Below, in pieces: positions 61,186 to 64,000 of a DNA stretch of 64,000 nt. A program made the translations under genes and the position numbers. Origin of the DNA: Olsenella sp. (lineage in GTDB: Bacteria; Actinomycetota; Coriobacteriia; Coriobacteriales; Atopobiaceae); the NCBI GenBank assembly GCA_022648325.1, contig JALCMG010000008.1, forward strand, positions 54,325-118,324, in the 5' to 3' direction. Positions within the stretch are counted from its first letter, which is position 1; each line of letters opens with the position of its first letter. The notes under the pieces were generated by a model, which was not told the DNA's origin, did no database searches, and saw only the letters and a program-made list of their open reading frames with translations.

Positions 61186-61531
61186 GGATCGTGCTCGTGG
61201 AGACTCCCGAGTAGCCGGTGGACTGCTCTATCTGACGGCAGAAGTCGGCCTGGTCGGGGATGGGCACGTCGATGACGCTGCCGCACTCCGAGCACACGAG
61301 GTGAGCGTGCTGGTCCATTCGCCGGTCAAAGCGCTCGCCGCCCGGGGTCTTCACCGAGAGAATCTCGCCGGTGTCTGCAAGCAGATGCAGGTTGCGGTAG
61401 ACGGTTCCACGGCTGATGTGGTCGTCCTGCTCGCGCACGCGAAGGTATATCTCGTCGGCGGTTGGGTGGTCGCACAGCTGCTGCACCGCCTCAAGCACCA
61501 GCTGGCGCTGCCGGGTGTTTCTTCTCTCCAT
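61106..61531 (-). CDS. Fur/PerR-family metalloregulator
   Basis: The 141-residue repressor has a winged helix (QRQLVLEAVQQLCDHPTADEIYLRVRE; ISRGTVYRNLHLLADTGEI). The dimer domain carries the HAHLVCSECG metal region and a structural zinc site formed by CSEC and CPAC. The size and the presence of both Cys pairs suit PerR or Fur. A nearby broken peroxiredoxin gene favours PerR, while the adjoining feo operon favours Fur. GGAG precedes the ATG. Confidence 0.9.
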   Translation of the reverse strand: MERRNTRQRQLVLEAVQQLCDHPTADEIYLRVREQDDHISRGTVYRNLHLLADTGEILSVKTPGGERFDRRMDQHAHLVCSECGSVIDVPIPDQADFCRQIEQSTGYSGVSTSTILTGVCPACQERTSRENGAPAAADARH

Positions 61532-62111
61532 GGCTCGCTCCGCTCTTTATGCGTGACCTGGGTTTCTCGCCCAAGTGGGTTCTTGACTCTTTGGGGTGAT
61601 GATACTCCAAACAATAATAGGACTATATCTTATTTAGCTGTATTGTACGAGAGGGGTGCGTCGCCGGAGAGGGGCGGGTCGCCGGGGGAAGCGCGTCGCC
61701 GGAGGGCCGTATTTGGCGCAGATTGCGACAGAAGCCCCCTTCCGGCGACGGCTTGCAGCCGGAGAGTCGCTTTTGTGCGTGATTGCTGCGATAGCGCTTC
61801 GCCCGAATCGGGTTCCTGCCGCCAACGCTGCACCCCTCCTCGAAAGAACGCACGCCAAAATGACCGGTTACTACCAGTTTCCTGGGAAAGCGTTGCTGAG
61901 AAACTCCGGTGATTGTTTTCGCGTGCACTTTTCCGCCCGGGAGTGTGATGAGGGGGCGAGAAGCGGCGCGACCCCAAGTGGGGACCCTCGCTTGCACCTT
62001 GCAAAAAAGTTGAATCTCGCACTCGCGTCCTTCTCTCATCTGTTGACAATAAGTCCCAGTACCAATAGAGGTACGGCAAACACCATCTAGTTAGCAGAGA
62101 AGGAGCATCAC
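61532..62111. other. Gene-free interval between the Fur gene and the peroxiredoxin
   Basis: AT-rich promoter-like DNA upstream of the Fur gene (61590-61645) contains ACAATAATAGGACTAT, a possible autoregulatory box. Palindromic units follow (61695-61811). TTGACA at 62043-62048 may be the -35 of the peroxiredoxin, but the -10 is poor. Confidence 0.45.
61695..61811. repeat. Two 55-57-bp palindromic units with degenerate flanking copies
   Basis: Units 61695-61749 (GTCGCCGGAGGG to CCGGCGAC) and 61755-61811 (CAGCCGGAGAGTCGCTTTTG then CGTGATTGCTGCGATAG). Partial further copies lie at 61659-61690 and 61841-61865 (AACGCACGCCAAAATGACC). Confidence 0.65.
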
Positions 62112-62675
62112 ATGTCCCTCATCAACAAGGGGATCGGCGAGTTTACCGTCTAGGCCTTCCAGAACGGCGAGTTCAAGACCGTCACCAAGTCCGACGTCCT
62201 GGGCAAGTGGGCCCTGTTCTTCTTCTATCCCGCCGACTTCACCTTTGTGTGCCCCACCGAGCTTGAAGAGCTGGCCGAGAACCACAACGCCTTCAAGGCC
62301 GATGGCTGCGAGGTCTACTCCGTGTCCTGCGACACCCGCTTCGTCCGCAAGGCCTGGCACGACGAGTCCGAGCGCATCTCCAAGGTGACCCACCCCATGC
62401 TCGCGGACCCCGCTCATGTGCTTGCCGAGGACTTCGAGGTCCTGATCACCGCCGACGGCCTCGCGGAGCGCGGCGCCTTCATCGTCGACCCCGACGGCAA
62501 GATCCAGGTCTACGAGGTCACTGCCGGGGGCATTGGCCGCAACGCCAAGGAGCTCCTGCGCCTGGTCCAGGCCGCCAAGTTCGTGCGCGAGCATGGCGAC
62601 CGGGTGTGCCCTGCCAAGTGGCAGCCCGGCGCCGAGACCCTCAAGCCGTCCCTTGACCTCGTGGGCCAGCTGTAG
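62112..62675 (+). pseudogene. ahpC: Peroxiredoxin (AhpC-type) with an in-frame amber codon
   Basis: From ATG 62112 (ribosome site AGAAGGAG) the frame is MSLINKGIGEFTV, then TAG at 62151-62153 (codon 14), then AFQNGEFKTVTKSDVLGKWA and the full enzyme. The peroxidatic Cys is in DFTFVCPTE and the resolving Cys in GDRVCPAKWQPG. One C-to-T change (CAG to TAG) explains it. Everything after codon 14 is intact, so the lesion is recent, or the codon is suppressed, or it is a sequencing error. Restart at GTG 62247 would begin at the catalytic Cys and give a non-functional protein. Confidence 0.85.
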
Positions 62676-62713
62676 GGCACGGGCTCACGAGCAAGACAAA
62701 CAGCAAGCTTAGA

Positions 62714-63345
62714 GGCCCGGTCGGTCTTACGGCGGCGCTCTACCTCGCCCGTGCGCGCTATCGCGTGCTGGTTGTCGAGCACGAGCACTTTGGTGGCCAG
62801 ATCACCATCACCTCGGAGGTCGTGAACTACCCTGGCATGCTCAGCGCGAGTGGCGAGCAGCTCACAGTCACCATGCGCCGCCAGGCCGAGGCTTTTGGCG
62901 CCGAGACGCTGCTTGCGACCGTGGAGTCCCTCGACGTTGACGGAGACGGCCCGGCCGAGCTGCCCTTTGTTGAGGTCGCTCGCGCCGATGGCGCACCAAC
63001 TGGTATGCGCTTCCACGGAGTCTCCGGTGGCCATGAGTTCACCTCGTTTGTTCTCGGCCTCTACAACGCCTCTGGCCCAGGCCAGCCCATCGCCAACGAG
63101 GATCGCAACGCTATCGAGAGCATCGCGCGTCCCGTGCGTCTGCGCCTGCCGGTGGGGCTCTCGTGCACCATGTGCCTCGACGTTGTGGTGGCATGCCAGC
63201 GCATGGCGGCAGACAACCCGCTGGTCGAAGCCGACGCCTACGACATCAACCGCTTCTCGGAGCTGCGCGAGCGCTACGACGTGATGAGCGTGCCGTGCCT
63301 TGTGGTGAATGACGGCGCGGAGGAGCGCGCGAGCTTTGGGCAAGA
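62714..63345 (+). pseudogene. AhpF-like thioredoxin-reductase/glutaredoxin fusion, remnant
   Basis: The frame starts abruptly at GPVGLTAALYLARARYRVLV (FAD domain, missing the first beta strand and its start codon) and runs GGQITITSEVVNYPG to about residue 80. It then jumps to a glutaredoxin-like tail: PVRLRLPVGLSCTMCLDVVV and YDVMSVPCLVVNDG. The NAD(P)H domain with its CxxC is gone and the C-terminus runs into unrelated sequence near 63345. It lies 38 bp after the peroxiredoxin, so this was an ahpCF-type pair, now non-functional. Confidence 0.75.
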
Positions 63346-63976
63346 AGGGGCTCTTGGAAATACCCGATTTGGTTGGGTAGCCCCTGGCGGAGTAGTCCCA
63401 CGGCGTGGGTCTGTCAACAAAGCCTCCTTGGCGGCGTTTTATCGCCAGGGGGCCATCTGCTGTAATGCCAAGGTCGCTTTCGTTATTTGATACTACATGG
63501 GTGGTCTTAAAACGCAGTGATTTGATCTAAATGTTCGAGGACTGTCTTTCGCGCTTGTCCCAAAGCAAGTGCAGCCACCACAACGAGGTAAGGGGACGCT
63601 CATAGGTGTGACAACATGACCCAAAAAGCGGCTTAGCGACGTTGGCCGTTGACGGTTTGAGCCCTTGTGCCCCCTGTCGCTGCCCTGAGTTGCGACTTAT
63701 TTTCTGCTCTGACTTCCCTTCAGATCACGTGAACGCACAAAATCGCTCTATCTCACAGAGATTTCTAACTCGCCGCATAAAAGTGCCCTGTCTCACAACA
63801 CAAAATGGGTTCGAAAATCCATGAGCGAATACACGATGCATAATATAAATTCTTTTCAGCGATATTCCAACAAAATTGGCTATGTTCAACGACTTTGGTC
63901 GTATAGAACCCCAGCGCTGGCGTTTTAGTGTTGCGGTCCGATCATACGATAGGCCTCGAGAAGGAGGCCGATCGGG
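63346..63976. other. Gene-free, AT-richer right end
   Basis: No gene I can support. A hairpin ACCC/GGGT near 63361-63381 follows the AhpF remnant. CCAGCGCTGG (63911-63920) is a perfect palindrome followed by CGTTTT. An 88-residue minus-strand frame (63991-63725) has no motif or ribosome site. Confidence 0.4.
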
Positions 63977-64000
63977 ATGGGGGAATCGCAAGCGATGAGG
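63977..64000 (+). CDS. Possible start of a gene cut by the right edge
   Basis: ATG 63977 follows AAGGAGG (63961-63967) at 9 bases and opens MGESQAMR before the window ends. Only eight codons are visible, so the product is unknown. Confidence 0.3.

Noticed and set aside
62112..62675. Selenoprotein or pyrrolysine recoding in the peroxiredoxin
   Set aside because: The internal codon is TAG, not TGA. It lies far from the catalytic cysteine at a site normally not conserved, and no pyl machinery is visible.
63346..63440. Insertion-sequence end after the AhpF remnant (GGGT hairpin, GTCTGTCAACAAAGCC)
   Set aside because: It recalls ISL3-type termini, but no second end or transposase is visible and the match is too weak to claim.
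63790..63835. tRNA gene suggested by GGTTCGAAAATCC
   Set aside because: No acceptor or anticodon stem can be built around it; the T-loop resemblance is accidental.
63725..63991. 88-codon minus-strand frame at the right end
   Set aside because: No ribosome site, mixed basic composition and no known motif; the region looks intergenic.

Overview
The window is a chromosomal segment of a high-GC (roughly 60-65 %) Gram-positive bacterium. Several things point to the Coriobacteriia, probably an Atopobiaceae/Olsenella-like member: an AmaP/DUF2273/Asp23 envelope-stress operon, MurT/GatD amidation of lipid II, a hemerythrin/DUF438 sensor, an archaeal-like TopA, a sortase-type tail on a surface nucleotidase, and GAGACAAAGGGA palindromes that I recall from this class. 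The genus is an inference, because no rRNA or tRNA gene is visible.

Bases 1-20 kb form an accessory island. In order it holds: the start of a membrane protein divergent from an AAA ATPase/DUF234 protein, with a 16-bp perfect palindrome between them; a complete dTDP-L-rhamnose operon (rmlA-rmlB-rmlCD, the last gene a fusion) bracketed by two 128-bp inverted-repeat elements; a TOTE-type primase-helicase; an AAA ATPase/Toprim gene pair with its own AT-rich promoter; one orphan CRISPR repeat of type I-C appearance; nested IS30-like and IS21-like remnants; a cell-wall-anchored 5'-nucleotidase; a broken LHH-nuclease toxin tip; an uncharacterised two-gene cassette encoding a glycine-zipper membrane protein and a helical partner; and a RelE/ParE toxin whose antitoxin is frameshifted.

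Bases 20-43 kb are mostly core: DUF438/hemerythrin/PAS protein, DEAD-box helicase, XRE regulator, VUT transporter, SDR, pentapeptide protein, DUF4012 protein, the Asp23 operon running into murT-gatD, and ribokinase. A surface-glycan block follows, with two divergent DUF6541-like membrane proteins, a frameshifted acyltransferase and three overlapping family-2 glycosyltransferases.

Bases 43-64 kb carry HAD phosphatase, CapA, AspS, glutaredoxin, aspartate aminotransferase, a TPR protein, a STAS protein, TatA/TatC and TopA. Then come an iron-uptake operon (feoA-feoA-feoB, a possible 33-residue membrane peptide, an AraC regulator), a Fur/PerR-type regulator, and a decayed peroxide-defence pair: a peroxiredoxin with an in-frame amber codon and a gutted AhpF-like reductase.

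Overlaid on the genes are four interspersed repeat families: (1) 126-128-bp elements with terminal inverted repeats (4 copies); (2) 55-57-bp palindromic units ending in GTCGCCGGAG-like arms (8 units at 4 loci); (3) about 31-33-bp GAGACAAAGGGA palindromes that contain gene stop codons (2 copies); (4) a roughly 40-50-bp motif around GCAAAAGCCGA and TGTGGGTT (3 copies).
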